A stretch of DNA of 64,000 nucleotides from Vanilla planifolia (taxonomy: Eukaryota; Streptophyta; Magnoliopsida; Asparagales; Orchidaceae): assembly GCA_023846275.1 (NCBI GenBank), contig CM043869.1, positions 37,350,737-37,414,736 on the forward strand, read 5' to 3'. Position 1 is the stretch's first letter, and the number at the start of each line of letters is the position of its first letter. Made by a program: the position numbers and the translations under genes. The notes under the pieces were generated by a model. It was given only the letters and a program-made list of their open reading frames with translations. It ran no database searches and had not been told where the DNA came from. Below, one piece after another: positions 12,971 to 27,600 of the stretch.

Positions 12971-14641
12971 CCAAAGCGTCGTCACACCTCTTCGCTCGTA
13001 TCTCCCTAATCACGTCACTTGTTGCTTCGCCACTCGTCGCATTGCCTCCTGAGACACATAAAATGTTTGGAAACTACTTTTACATTCAATTTTGTAGCTT
13101 TTTAAACAATATTTTGATAGAATTCAAACTATATTTTTTAAAGTTATGAAAATTTTTGGAATTTTTAAGATGTCTTTCAAAATTTTAGAATATGATCCTT
13201 AATATTTCTAAGTATTTTTTCATATTTTTAATCTTAACAAATTATTATTATACTCAAGGTTTCTATAAATGAGGACACTTACCATGTTACAAGGCATGAA
13301 TTTTTGTAGAATTGATGAAATGGTGCAACTAAGATTTCTTGATGTGAAAAGTATTGTGATTGATCAACTAACGATGAGATTTTGGTGGTTCCTTGGGAAG
13401 ACAAGTGAGAGGTTCCTATAAAAGATCCTGGCTTATTATCTAGCAATCATAAGAACACAAAATAACAAAAAAAGTGCTTAATAACTACTATTTACTTCAT
13501 CATTTTATGGGAGGGATTGCTCATTGTGTTTAACTTCTTTGGTTTGTGCTTATGAATGCGAGTTAACCTATTTATAATTTAAGATTTCCACTTGATTGTA
13601 TCGTACCACTTAAAACAATAGCTTGAGTTATATTAAGAATGGACAGCTAAAGTGGTATTCTTTTCAAGTTGAGACCCCTCGTGTTAAAAAATTTATGCAA
13701 ATTCTTAGCTTCTACAGATGTCCTTTCTAACCAGATGATCCTAATATTTTCTAATTATAAACCTATGGTACATCCTTTTATGAATCTATTGCTTGAACTT
13801 GAATATTTTCTATTATCTATATGCTAAAGTTTGATTCATAGCAATTTCATTTTATAACAATTTTATTTATTATGACTTGGTTTTCTGATAGGCATATGGA
13901 TTCTATGGTCATATTTTTAGCTTTATTTTTTAAGATAGATTGACAAGTTTACTTTGATACTATGTACATGTTATTGTATGTTAATGAGTTGCTCAACAAT
14001 GGGTGAATAAGTTCCCAAGTTAATTGGATGACTAGGTTGTATACAAACATGTTTTATTTTGGGTGGCACATACTGAACATAAAGATTTGATCATGACTTA
14101 TAGTTTTGAATGCTAAGATCGAGCAAAAAGTAGTTAGCCAAATACATTGTATAATGAATTAGTTCGATTTCATATGAGGATATAAAAAAATGTGCTAAAA
14201 TGATCAAGTATAACAAACTAGGAGAAAGAGTTACGAAAAAGTATCCTCCTCTACTCTTAATTTTCAGGAAAAAAAATCTTTAGAGGATGAAGAAATTGTA
14301 ACATTGTCAAGAAAAAAAAACTTATATTAGTTCTTAAATTGTGTCCACTACAATCAAAAGCTAAGGTAAGATTTTTGTCTGTTTAAAGTGCATATGTTTG
14401 ATATTTCGTGCTACCTAATCATAACAACATTTTTATTTTTATTTTTGCAAACTCTTGTATGATTTAATGTTCTAATTTTACACTTGATTGGGCTATCTAT
14501 TGCATTAACTATATTGGTATATATAGATATAGCATACAAATCCTAGTAACGTAGAAGTAAAGAATGAAAAAAGAATTCTCTATAAAATACATAAAAAATT
14601 ATGCTAAGAAAAATAAGGGTTTGACTTAGAATTTTAAAAGT

Positions 14642-14719
14642 GCAAACAAGCATTTTCCATTCAAATTCATCTCAAGGAAGCAAACAAGGGTTTGTCATTC
14701 AAATTCAACTCAAAGAGGC
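14642..14719. repeat. Tandem duplication of about 39 bp
   Basis: Two adjacent units each run from caaacaagg/c through CATTCAAATTCA to ctcaa(a)g-agg, with scattered substitutions. Confidence 0.6.
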
Positions 14720-15199
14720 TAGCAAAGGTTAGCAAACCATATTATGAAAAATAACCAAGGTTAGATCTTTAAGAAGAGAGATCTTATGAAGCTACACTAC
14801 AAAACTAGAATAAGAATCCCAAAGCTTTGAGGGAAACTAGGTTAGATAATTGGTTTATGATATAATAAAAATTAAGCAGATAGAGTCTATAAGATTGCAC
14901 CCAAGTTTGGGAATAATGACCTAATTAGTCTTAGCTTTTGGAGAAGTAAACTATGGTCCATAGGACATAGCTTCTAACTTTTGAGATATAATTATGAAAC
15001 CACCAAAGTAGAGTTATCTAAATGTAAAGTAGCAAATAAGAGGTCACAAAAGCTTTGAGAGCTTGTGAAAGAGATCACATGATCCATTAAAATGACCTAT
15101 AAGGCAACATAGGGTCAAGAGATCTTTCAAGTCAAATGAAATAAAAAATAAGAAAAATTAGAAACATTTTATGTATTGACTATTTATCGTGTCTTTATT

Positions 15200-15345
15200 T
15201 GATATTAATTAAATAGAATATTATTATTGTTATAATAAATTATTTTTATGTGGAACAACATCATGATTAATATTTTTATTAGTTTTTTTTCTATGGAATA
15301 ACATCATTATTAGAATGTTATTATTGTCATAATATATTTTGGCAA
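15200..15345. repeat. Local duplication of about 95 bp
   Basis: The words agaatATTATTATTGTtATAATA and GGAAcAACATCAT(g)ATTA recur as agaatgttattattgtcataata and ggaataacatcattatta in overlapping order, which indicates an old AT-rich tandem duplication. Confidence 0.4.
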
Positions 15346-17040
15346 TTCATTTTATGATCGAATCATATCCAATTCTAGTTTTGTCTTCCTTTTCTTGCAC
15401 TTTTCTTTGCTAAAACTATGTTAGATTAGCGACAACACCACTCTTAGTTGTGTCTTCCTCTCGCTAAACCAATATCTCGCACCATGACATTTATTCCCAC
15501 TTTTCTCATAGCTTATCTCCTCTCACTATTGAATCTTCTTGATCCATCCTTTGAAATTAGCTATAGTGTCACGTAAAGATAAGCATGAGAAGATTCAACT
15601 ATTTTCAAAACTTATATATATTCTAAGTCTATCAATAAAATTCTTTACAAATCAAATTAGGTTTCAAAATTTGTTAATTAAGTGTTAATAAATTCTTGCT
15701 AATAAGCTATTTTCAATGATATGCTACTTTATTATTCGAAAAAAGTTAACAAAATTTATGTTTTCTAAGAGGGTCTAAAATAATATTATTTTATTTTTAT
15801 CTTTAAACTTAAATTTATTGAATAATAATAATATTATGAAATTATTATAGCACAAATATGTCATACAATTATTGTGAGGCATTAAATGGATTTTCTCTCA
15901 TATTATTTAGGAAATCCTTTAACAAAGTTCTTTAGTTTTCATTTTCTCAAGTAATGAATAAATAATTTTTTTTTCTATAAATTTTAAAGTATTTAAAGCC
16001 TCAATCTAGCTCATGTTCTTTATGGTCTCTCACGAATTGGTCACACAAGCCCACCAAATTCATATTTTTTTTTACTTTAGGTTCACAGCTCTTGTGCTTA
16101 AAATTGTTGTTTTGTTGATTTAGAGTTGTTTGAAATATTTTGAATATATGTCAAGGTTTGAGATTTGTTCTAGGCATGCCTTTGTTGGATAGAGGATTTG
16201 TTAGTTAAGTATACAATGAAATAATTTGATTAAAAATCTTTCAATTAGCTAACTTTTTACGATTTGATCATCCTATTTTATAAATTATTTGTTTTAATTG
16301 TTTTGATTAGATTATTGTGATATTGATGAGTTGAAATTGTATTATCACAATGTACTTCAAAAATAATTTTAGAAATAAAGTGTTAATATGAACATAAAAT
16401 TATCCATAAACTTTTGAAGATAAGACAAAAATAAGTCTTTATTAATTGCATAATATCAAAGATAAAAATCTTGTTATAATTTCAATAAAAGTTCTTAAAT
16501 AAAGTCCACCATATTAATTAGGTATGTGTTATTCTAAATTTATAGAATATAATATTCAAATATAAAAATGTAATAATTCAACCTTTTAAATAAAACAAAA
16601 TCTATATTGCTATTTTTATTTTATAATAACACAAAAAACAAGATTAAATACGATACATAATTTATCCTAATTGGATCAATAAAATATTTAGATGCTACAA
16701 CATATTAATTCAATATTCTAAACAAATAAGATCTAAATAGACACTCATTAATAGTCAATATTCTCTCATAAAATACTACAATATGAATTTAAAAAATCAA
16801 CTAAATGTATCTAATAATAAGAATAAGTAAGAAAGAAGATGTTAAATATGTATCGCATGATTATATAAAATAATAAAAGCATCTCATATTGAATGCTAAA
16901 GTTTTGTTAGACACATTTTGTCTATTTTTTTTTTTTATCTTTTTAGTTGAATTATTTGACACTTATTAGTGAGTTCTATCCATTGATAGTCAATATTTTA
17001 CATATAATTTTTTTAATTTTTTTTATTAATAAAAAATTGT

Positions 17041-17057
17041 AAAAAAAAAAAAAAAAA
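17041..17057. repeat. Poly-A run, 17 bp
   Basis: An uninterrupted A run marks the sharp boundary between AT-rich intergenic DNA and the GC-richer leader of the listerin gene. Confidence 0.85.
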
Positions 17058-17227
17058 GGCCAACAAGCAAGGCGGAGTAGCTTGCTCAGGAAGTCGGCTG
17101 TTAACGCGAATAAGGTTTACGTTCGGTTCGCCGGCGTCAAGCGTTGTCGTGCCACACTCAACTAGAAATTTTTATTCTCAATTACCTCGGCTTTGTGTCT
17201 TTGCTTTCTTAATCGGTAGATAGGGTT
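17058..17227 (+). promoter_or_regulatory. Probable 5' UTR / proximal promoter of LTN1
   Basis: GC and CpG content rises abruptly just after the poly-A run and stays raised into exon 1, as expected for the transcription start region of a plant housekeeping gene. I see no clear TATA box within the usual distance, so a dispersed start is possible. The start codon has G at -3 and G at +4. The exact transcription start cannot be read from the sequence. Confidence 0.45.
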
Positions 17228-17283
17228 ATGGGGAGGCAGAAGGGAGAAGGCGGTAGGGGCAAGAACCGCGCCTCGAGCAGCAG
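17228..17283 (+). CDS. LTN1: LTN1 exon 1 (residues 1-18)
   Basis: This encodes the start [18 protein letters not shown] and ends in phase 2 at AG|GTATGC. The short basic, glycine- and serine-rich start is typical of plant listerins. The ATG is the only one in this frame close to the conserved region and has a favourable context. Confidence 0.9.
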
Positions 17284-20200
17284 GTATGCGTTCTTTCCAT
17301 TCTTTAACGTATAATTTAAGTATAATTTTTTTATTTTATGTTTGGAATTTCAGTTTTGCTGCCTCTTTGGTACCTGCGGGAGTTTCAAGCGTTGGATTTG
17401 GGGGCTACCTTGGTAGTTCTAGAATCGAACATTCTTCCACAGCGGAAGAATCTCCGTCAAACTTGGTATGTCTTATACAATCAGTTATTTCGCTTGTTCT
17501 GCTAGTATAATTTATATCATACCTGTTGTTCTCTTTAACTCTGCAGTTTTGAGATCGTGTGGATTTAGCCGTCTTTGTTTTTTTCCTTGGAATTTTACGA
17601 GCAACTGCACTATTTTTATTTTTGTAACCCACAATAAAAAAATGTTGAGCTTTAAAGCCTTTTTGTACCTTTTAATAAGCATTAAAAGAGATTGCAGAGA
17701 AAGTCAACCTACAGAAGTGTGCAACCAAGGTTTTAAGTTTCTATTGGAACGAATCTACATTGGCTGTTTTAAGTTTTTTCTCAAATGGGAATTAATTGAA
17801 ATTGAACAAAAAAACTTGCTTGGGCAGGTTTTCTCTAGTTTTGAAATTAGCTTAGTGTGTTAATTTTTAATTGGCCAATCTGTTTCATCTAGCCAGTGGA
17901 ATTTGTTTAATTTCTAAACCGACTAGAATATTTAGAGATTGGCTGTATTCATAGATTTGCCATTTTTGGTTGCTTTGAGGAAAGATTTCTTATAATTGGC
18001 TTATTCTTCAAGAAGGTACTAAACGGCATAAAAATAATATGCAAAGAGAAACCAATAAAAAAAAACCTAACCAAGGTGCATGACGTGGGTGCTCATTTGC
18101 CTAATATGATATTATGCTCCTTTCCCAATTAATTGATTTTTAAATTGAACAATGATAATGAAAACAGTAAGATTTAATCCTGTTAGGAGCGTTAAGCCAG
18201 TGAGACTAAGAGAGGGAAGCAAGAGAACTTAGATTCTCATAATTCGAGGATGAATAAAGAAGAAGAAAATTAAGATTGAGAGCTAGTAAATTTATTTCTT
18301 AAGGAAATAAATAACTTATGAGTTGGCAAATGTATTTTATTGTTTTGGTTTTGACTCTCGAGGGTTTTATTTATAATCAAGTTTGGGCATGGGTAAGAGA
18401 TGGTTGAATTTTATTTTTCTTTTTTTGTCTTTTTCTCTTGATGCCAACATTGTAGGTAGTAAAAGCAAATGGTGTTAGCCTGGTGCATAAGCTTGTCATG
18501 TCAAATCCTCTCATGTGTGAGGGATTGCTCGTGATCATATCTTCTTCTCTCTTCTATCGTAACCAACCTGAAGCTGTTGGGCCCCAATGGTTTGGTTTTG
18601 AGTGGCCAAATTTTGAGGGCCTAGCTTTGAGTAAATGGGGATAGAGGCTTGGTTTTGAGGGTCTAGCCTCGAGTGATTGGGCTTTGAGGGTTTGGCATAG
18701 AGTGGTTGGGCCTCGAGGATCTGGTCATGAGCAGTTGGGTCTTGAGGATGTTGCCATGAAAATGATTGGGCCTTGAGGATATGGATGTGTTTTTGCTGTC
18801 ATAGTAGGGTGAATTATATTCACTAGACAAAGCTTATGATATGAGATTGAGCTTAAAATTAAACCTTACAGTGTTGACCTCGAGCGGTTGGGTCTTGAGA
18901 GTTTGCCCTTGAGTTGTTAGGTCTCAAGGGTTTGGTCTCGTGCAACTAAATTTTGAGGACCTAGATCCCAATAGATGGGTATTGAGGGTCTAGCCTTGAG
19001 TGACTCGGTCTTGAGGTTTCGACTTTGAGTGACTTGTTCTTGAGGGTTTTGACGTTGAGCGGTTTGCTCTAGAGGATGTGGTAATGAGTGGTTGGGTCTT
19101 GAGGATTTAACCACAAGTGGTTGGGCCTCGAGGATCTGCTTTTGAACTATTGGACCTTGAAGTTATGCTATCGATTGGTTGGGCTTCAAGGGTTTGACCT
19201 CGAACAGTTGGGCTTAGAAAGTTTGATCTCAATTGGTTTGGACTCGAGTGATTGGGCCTTGAGAGTTTTGCCTTGAGTGATTTGTTGTTGATGTTTACTA
19301 GTTGTATTGCGGATCAATACAGAGATTAGTTTGCTAATTTTTGCATTCAAATATACTTCCTCAAAGTTAATTGAAGTGGACTAAATATCCTTTTTCCTTA
19401 GCATAAACTTCTCTCAATGAGTTGTATGACCTCAATGGTTGCCCGTCATAAAACCAAGCTAATATTTAAGATATATTAGTTTTTTGTCATAATTCATGTT
19501 CAATCTCTCTCCCATAGTTTTCATATATTTGTACATCAACTTTATCCTTTTATAATTAGTTTAATATTTGAAAATTCCTTTTCTCTTTCAACTAAGTATA
19601 AAAGTATATTTCCCTCACTTTTTTGACTTTTTTTGCCTTCAAAATAATATTAAATGGTTCTAATAATCCAAGTGATAATTTTTTCCCTATAAAGTTTCAT
19701 TATATTTATAGGATTGTCATATGATTGTATCTTTGTACAATTTATTTTTTAGTGCTTTTGTTTTTTCAATTTCATTAATAAGTTGAAAAAGGATTTTTTT
19801 TCATTATAAAAATTAAGCTTCACTAAATCAATAATCAATCATCTCCTCACTATCTTTTTTGAGAAGCTTATGAACATGGCTAATGCATCAAGATTTAATG
19901 TCCACATCATTAGCTTGTACTTTTGTTTATCGTCTATGATTAATTTTACGTAATTTAGACCTTTTGTTTATTTTCTCCCACATTGACATATTTATATTTT
20001 TATCTTTATGCAATTTCTTATATAAAACTTTAGCATCTATTTTATTAGTACGACAAATAATTTTTTGTCCTCTCATAATGGTTTTTTAAATTTATCCTAA
20101 TTCTTTATACTCTTATTTTTTAACTATATTTTATTATTAATTTTTTCTATTTAACCTTATTATTTGCTTCTTGTTTTTGATATCGAGCTTGTTTATAATT

Positions 20201-21580
20201 TGGAGCACGTTCTTTAGATTCTCTAATCACATAGCTACATTAAACTCACAAATTGCAACACTATTTTACATATAATTTCTCTCATATATATATATATATC
20301 CAAATAAAATAAAACTAAGACTCAGTATTGAATAAAATCTTTTTTCATCGTTAAGAGTTCACCACCTAATCCTATGACATTACTTTGTCTTGTTCTTTCT
20401 CGTACAATCTTGAAGGTGAACTTTTAAGAATTTTAATTAATGTTAAGTGGTCAAATGTTCTTTTGATAAGTACTATGCAATCTATACATTCTAGGTGATC
20501 ATTTTTCATTGTAAGTAAATAATCAATGCATTCTTTAAGCTTTACTCTTACAAGTATTCAGATTCTCTTCTTGTTTCTTAAAGAAACACTTTAGTGATAA
20601 TAAGAACATGCGTTGAAGTAAACTTCAAAAGTAGTTTTATGTTCTTCATTATTCTTTCAAAATTCAAAACCACCAACATAGCCTTTTATTCTTTTTCTTC
20701 ACTTTTACATGATTAATGAAGTCTCTTTCTCTAAAAAGTTTTTTTCCTAGTTCTTTTTACTGTTTACATGCACTGACAAATTGATAGCTTGTCCTATATA
20801 GATATTTTTAAAACCATGATTTTATCCCTCATCCTTTTAGCATCCATTGCATAATTTTTGAAATTTTAATTGAGATTAATATCAACCAATTTTATTTCTT
20901 TTTTTACAAGAATACCAAAATTTGAATACAAAATTATTAATTTTCTTGGTTTTCTCACACATGCACTTGGTTTTTTGAATTGACATGCCATTCATCTTCA
21001 TATGGATCATGATATTTGCTAACTAAACTTGCTAGTTAAAGCATCAATATTCTGGTAGCTATGCTTAATTCTGATGCCTTGGACTGGCTACTTAAGCTGA
21101 ATTTGTCTAAGATAATGCATGACCCTCGTTCATTTAACACTATACTAAGTCATTAGTTTAGCGTTCTATGCTCAGTTGTCCCATTATTCATGCTATAAAA
21201 TGTGTCATTTCAAACGAATGCTACAGCAATTTTGTAAAAAATTCATACGGTATTTGTTTTGACAAGTTTTGCATTGCTTGTTGACATGAATGCAACCAAC
21301 CACTTGAGATCGGCTATGTTATTGTTAAGCAATTTTGATATTCCCTCAAAACAAATTCCTGTAGACTTGGTGTGGTACAAAAATAACTTATTTTAGGTTC
21401 ATCTGCCTAGTTTTAGTTGAAAACTCATATTTGCATTTCTAGCTATGCTTACCTCTATAGTTTTGAATAGATCGAATAACCAAAGTTTTCTTCAACAAAT
21501 TTTTGAATTGATCTTAAAGAAAACAATTTAATATTGTTCATGTATATGAAATCATTTTAAATTCTTTACATGAACACATG

Positions 21581-21637
<57 letters not shown>

Positions 21638-24600
21638 CTACTATGTATGCATATTTATTTATTTTACTTAAATTGAACATATTAAAAAATTATCTAAAAT
21701 TGAGTCCTAGGAGACTAGGTATGAAAGGAAAGGATATGCATTTCTAGGCACATGGGAGTGAAGGATATGTCTTCTCTTTCGCTAGGCACATGGGAGTTGT
21801 TTCCAAGATGGTAGCTTATTTGCTTATATGTTTGGGTGAGTTAATGTCATTTCCTTAGGGGTTATCATCATTTTATCTATGGCTTTGCTGCTTAGGGGCT
21901 TTATGCTTAAAGGGGAGTTAATACAATTACTAATAACTCTAAGTGTTATCATGATGATGGTTTGTTTGCTTAGAGTAAATTGTATAGTAGGTTGAATGAG
22001 AATTATTGAAGGGTCAATTTGGAGTGACTTGGATTCTAGCATTTTGACTCTAATTGGTTATGTAATGAGCACTTGAGTCTCGAGAGTTACATCTCAAGTG
22101 TGAGGGACTTGAGGGTTCAACCTCGAGCATCAAGGTCTCAAGGCTTTGTCCTCAACCATTTGGGTCATGAATGTCCAATCTTAAGTATCTAGGTATCAAG
22201 GGTTTAGCCTTGAGTAGCCTATTGTTGATACTCACCACATGATTGCTTTTGGAATCAACAATTAAAATTAAATTAGTGAATTTTTGCATCTTCATAAGTA
22301 TTAATTGAAATATTTTTTTTATGTTAAGATTGTGTCCATTTTTAGATGGCTATTGGGCATAATTAGCTTGCGATTATTGTTGAATTGCTATGTAGTGTGA
22401 TGTTTGTCATTTGGTAATGAGCTCGAAAATTATTAACTCTTTTCAGGTATTGTAGTTTATAAATTATCATTGATATCTTATTAAACTTTTTATGTATATA
22501 AGTAAAGGTTGCTATTGTTTTGTTTTTGATAGCTTTAAGATGTTTTAGCAGCAACATTTTGAAAGTAATTTTAATGCGATAGTCTTTATCATGCTTGTAT
22601 GCCAGAAGCTTGGCACTGTTGTAGGAGTTCTATCCATTATGAGAGACTCAATAATAATTTGGAAAGTGATATCTTAATATGGCGAACTTCAATCTTTTTA
22701 TCATCGAATTTGATGAAAGGGAGAATGAAACCATAAAGCCCAACAAACGTTAGTATGCTAAGCTAATCGTAAGGAAACCCTTAGGGTACTGTAAATGTAG
22801 GTTTTTCTTTGATAAAAGAACAAAAGAATAGAATGATAAAGTTGCTTATTGAGTAGATTGTTGTCTTTGTATAGAGTCTTTCATACATGTCAGGGATAAA
22901 TAAAAGAGTGGCAAAATATCAATTAAACATGCCATACGGGGTTCAACCTGTACAGCGGAAAAAGAGAAACTTCTACAAAGAGTGGCATGAAACAAGAAGG
23001 GTGAAATTAGTAAACTACCGGACATTGAATTTATCAGAGGGGTTTAATACTCGAGGTGGTTAGCAAAATGTGATATTGGTAAAGAAGAGTAACAAAAAGT
23101 GGTTGATGTGTGTGAATTTGGTGGACATATGGTGTGTTTTTAAGAATGCCGTTTGTTACTGAGAATTGAAGCTTCAGTAGAATCTTTGATAGTATTTTCT
23201 GTTACAAGCTTAGATGTATTCTTACTTTACCAGCAGGTTCATATTGCCAAAAAATGATGGAGAGAAGGCGTTGCTTATCATTGATTATGGTGCCCATTGT
23301 CACAAGATGATGCTGTTTGGAAACCTGCTGGAGATTGATAGATGTTGTATTTAGTAAACAAAGGGGAAGGAATTTTGAGGTATACCTAGATGACTTTCTG
23401 GTAAACAGTCAGATTGTAGGCTGCATTATGATGTTTTAAAAGAACCATTTTAGATGTGGAAGTTTAATATCAGATTAAATGTGCTAAAATGTGCCTTTGG
23501 AGCATCTTTGGTTCTTGGGTATCTCTGGATTTTCAAGTGGGGGTTGAAGCCACTTGGAAAGGAGTACAGTCAATTGTATATTAGTGTGTGGTGACTCACG
23601 GATGATTATATAAGTGGGATAAAAGTGGTTTTAAGGTGAAAGATTTTATCCTATAAATATAAAAAAACGAGTTCAAGAGTTTGCAATGCAATTTTATCAC
23701 ATTGAATTCATCAATAGTCTTAGATAAGAAGAGGTGCCAATAGATTAGCTTGCTAAAGGATTGGTACAACAGCCAGATATGGAAGAATTGAGCAGAATTT
23801 CAGTGAATGATATTTCAATGAATGGGCTCAAAGCCAACATAGAAGAAAAGTCTTAGATGGCTCCATTTATTTATGTGATTGTTTGATACCAAAAAAATGC
23901 AATTGAAGCAAGTGGCATATGCAATAAGAGTGTAAGATGTACTTTAGTAGATGGCTTATTGTACTAGAAGTCAATCAAGTGGCCCTTGTTGAAACGCGTA
24001 TCCTCATTTGAGGAGTAGATTCTACAAGAGATCCATGAGGGATGTGGAAGCCATGCCGAAGGAAAGATGTCAGCTTCCTATATAATATGGCAAGTTTATT
24101 ATTGGCTAGTTATTGTCAAAGATGCTGAAGAGTTTAGGTGGTGGTGTTCGGCTTGATAATTACATGATTAAGCTTTTGGGCAGCCAACTTCCATATTAAA
24201 CCCACTAAAAAGTTCATGGTCCTTCAAATGAGTTTTCAAAGATCCTTTCCAACTGCTCCACTACTGTTGAAGTATTTATTAGTGTTGCTTGATTCCTTTA
24301 CTGAATTGATGGAAGCCAAGCCATTGGCACCAATGTAGCAATGAAAGGATCATTAAATATTGATGGTTTAATATACTCTATAGATTTGGCACTGGTGGAG
24401 GTATTAAAGGACTGGAAATTTTTATGGTTTGGTATATATTGTACATTCAGGGTTCCTCTAGCTGTAATTGCAGATGATGGAAAGTTTCTTGACAAGTAGG
24501 CTATATGAAGCATTTGTTGGAAGAATGGAGTAGCTTTATGGTTTGCCTCCATCACTAATCCTCAAACAAAGCACAAGTAGAAGCTGCCAACAAGAGAATA

Positions 24601-27600
24601 ATTCACATCCGGAAGGCAAGGTTGGGCAGAGCTAAAGGTTAATGAACTAAAGAGTTCCCAATAGCATTTCGCATGTACAATATGACTCCAGGTATGATTG
24701 TGGATTAGTCATCATATGCTTTGATGAATGATGTTGAGGTAGTAGTTGCAGTAGAATTATATTACTTTATCGTGCAAGTTGAAGCAGATACTGCTTATCC
24801 TATGTATTGACTTCAGGAAACGGCGGACCTTAATAATTAGGCACAGAATTTGGACCTTGAGTTCATTGTTATGGGACTGTTTCATTGTTTAAAGAGCTGA
24901 AAGATAAAGGTGAATTAAATGGTTTTATAACAAGCATATTAGTGACCTTCAGTAAAGGAGATCTTGTTTTTAGTAGCTTGGAGTCTATGGGAACGATTGA
25001 ATTGGGGAAGTTATCCTTAGATGATCGTTGTTGGCAAGTGCCCATGCAAATATACTTTAGGACTTTGTTATCCAAGAAAAGGTCATGCACACCAGTAGAC
25101 AACTTAAGTGCAGTTGATTTATAGGTAGCCCCAAAAGACTAGGAAAAATCTAAGCAAAGACATAGCAGGCGTAGGCATCATGTAGTCCCAACTTTCTTGG
25201 CCTCTCTTAAATTTCCAAAGGCCAGTCAGCATTAACCCACTGAACAACAACTAGTACTAAATTAGCTCTGATTTTCTCAGGCTGTGTGGCTATTAGATTA
25301 TTATATAATTTTTTGCATGTCATGATTGTACTAGCTCTTTATGTTTGCTGTATAGGAAAGTAGATTGCTTGTATGTGGGGTCTACCTCTTGTACATAGTG
25401 GAGTACACAAAGTAGTTTAAGTGTTAACCATTAAAGAAACTTTGGAGAACTCCTTGGAAACATCTTACTAACCTAGATAGCTTTTGTTTTACCGAAAAAT
25501 AATGAACAAACAATGATTAAGATAAGCGAATGACATGAATTACAATGCTGCAGTGCTCTAGAATTTACTTCAGGAATTTCTTAGAAATTTATTGACTTCT
25601 GTAGTATATGGTTTGCATGGCCAATGATACTAACTCTAAGGAATAGTATATGACATAATGGGATATATAAGCAATATCAACAAAATAAAAAATAAAATAA
25701 TGAAGAAAATAATTACAGAGACTACTACCATTGAATAGGCACTTGTTTAATTCATTTCTTTCCTTTTCTTTTGTTTGTTTTGTTCACTCAAAACTCAAAT
25801 GAGTCACTTCTGAGTACTTCCAAAGTCCTCAGAGTGGTGACAACATTTTGAGAAAATATCAAACTTACAAGTGTATCAGACATCCTGTTGCTCCTGATCT
25901 AAATTGAGGGCATATCATAGTGGTGATTCCAATTCTTTCATGCATCACATTCTCTAGTTACTTCGCTGACCCAGTTTATAGGGCATGGTTTCTGATTTTT
26001 TTTTCTTCATGTACATTTGATAGCTCAATTTCTGAGTGACCTGGCAATTAAGAAATTGGCTGGTTTAAAACTGGAAATTAAATTCTTTCCCCCTTGTTGT
26101 ATATATTTATTATAAACATCATAGTAAACATTTTTATTCCTCCCATTTTTTTCCCTCTACGTGCTTTTTAATTATTTAATAGATTTTCACAAGAATTTTT
26201 CTTATGCAACCACTATAATATCTCTAACTCTCTGCTTTAAATTGGATTTTATTATGTTAAGGGTGTTGATAGTGAGTTGGCACAACACCTCAAGAGGCTT
26301 GGCAGAAAAGATCCAACAACAAAGGTGATTCCTTTATTTCCTAATATAAATGACCTCTTTACTTGTTTTGGTTTATGCAGTTGTAAATTAGTCTTTGGTG
26401 TTTTGAGTTTTTTCAATATATTTGAGGTTGTTGTCAGAGAATCAGGTCTAATTTCTTGAGCAGTTCCTGGACTTAGTTTTGATATGCAAAACTTAACCTT
26501 GATAAAAATTCACCAACTCCTTGTGCCATCCTGGGGATGATTATCTGTACTTTATGTGATTAATCACCCCAAATAATGCTTGGATCTACTTGGCAAGGCT
26601 TTTAGCTTTTCTCAATCTTGTGATTTCTTTATAGTTGGTGCCTTACTTTAGCCATTGTAGGATCCTTAGCATTTAGCAATATTGGTCTAAGATCTGAAAG
26701 AATTCCTCTTTTTTTCTACAAACATAGCTTAGATTAAATGGAAAACCTTTTGGTAATATGCTTGATTACAATTTTGTCACTTGCTGCACATTTGAGGGTG
26801 TACTTCTTTTTTGGTTTGTTTGTCTAATGCTATTATATTCTTGAATTCTCAAATGTCTCAGATGTTCTGCTATCAAATAGCAATCTAGTCCTCTAGTCAA
26901 CCTAGGCCATTTTCGGCCTTTATATTTAGGCCACCTTGAAGTACTCTATCTCATTTTAGAGACTTATTTTTTGTCTTGATTCCTTCAATTTATAATGTTG
27001 CACCCATCAGCTCAATTTTCCTTTATTTAGTAGCTCATGTAATTACATTTCTTTGTTGATAACTCATCAGTCTCTTAGAGTTTCCTTGTATCTTTTACAA
27101 AATTATTGTAATGATAGGGCAATCCTTGGAAGCATTACACTATACTAACTGACAACAATAGTAAGTGAGTGAGAGCTGCTGCATTGGCACTTGGGTGTGA
27201 TGTTAAATGAGTCCTGGCTCCCACATGTTGGATGGACATTCTTAAAGAAAATGGTTACATAATTAGAATTATGGTATGGTATTAGAATATGTGTTTCCAT
27301 TAGAAAGTTGATAGATTTGGTGAGTGTCATTATTCATATGTATGTTGTATGTTCAACAAACTATGTTTGTTGGTGAGAAGTTAATGAAATTGATGTTCTA
27401 TGACAACATTTGATGTCTAGAGAAGAATCAACATATAAACAAGTTTGGCATAATTTAGGATAGAAATTTGAAAATTGATGTAGTCGATATGAAAAGGATT
27501 GAGGATAGAATCATATTTTTGAAGATTATTAGCACTAGAACAAGTTATGAACGTTATTTGTGCATGTATCTTAAATAGGACTAGTTGCTCATGTTAAAGA

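Larger units (their letters stand above)
9971..17040. other. AT-rich intergenic DNA with decayed repeats
   Basis: No convincing gene was found. It contains simple A/T runs, a possible Copia primer-binding site at 12,103-12,116, a C-rich degenerate repeat near 12,770-12,970, and small local duplications at 14,642-14,719 and about 15,200-15,345. The rest shows stop codons in every frame and nothing recognisable. Confidence 0.5.
17466..26261 (+). other. LTN1 intron 2 (8.8 kb)
   Basis: A GT-AG intron joining phase 0 exons. It holds the 30-bp minisatellite blocks (18.57-19.28 and 22.07-22.22 kb), a 50-bp AT microsatellite (21,584) and a decayed Ty3/gypsy polyprotein (22.9-25.1 kb). The remaining AT-rich parts (17.5-18.5, 19.3-21.5 and 25.2-26.2 kb) show nothing recognisable. 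Confidence 0.85.

Noticed and set aside
18917-19114. 65-residue minus-strand ORF in intron 2
   Set aside because: It is a read-through of the 30-bp minisatellite.
20284-20300. Short AT repeat considered as a TATA-type promoter
   Set aside because: It is deep in intron 2 with no leader or coding sequence after it.
24885-25124. 79-residue plus-strand ORF with some conservation
   Set aside because: It is the C-terminal integrase part of the decayed gypsy element, not a host gene.
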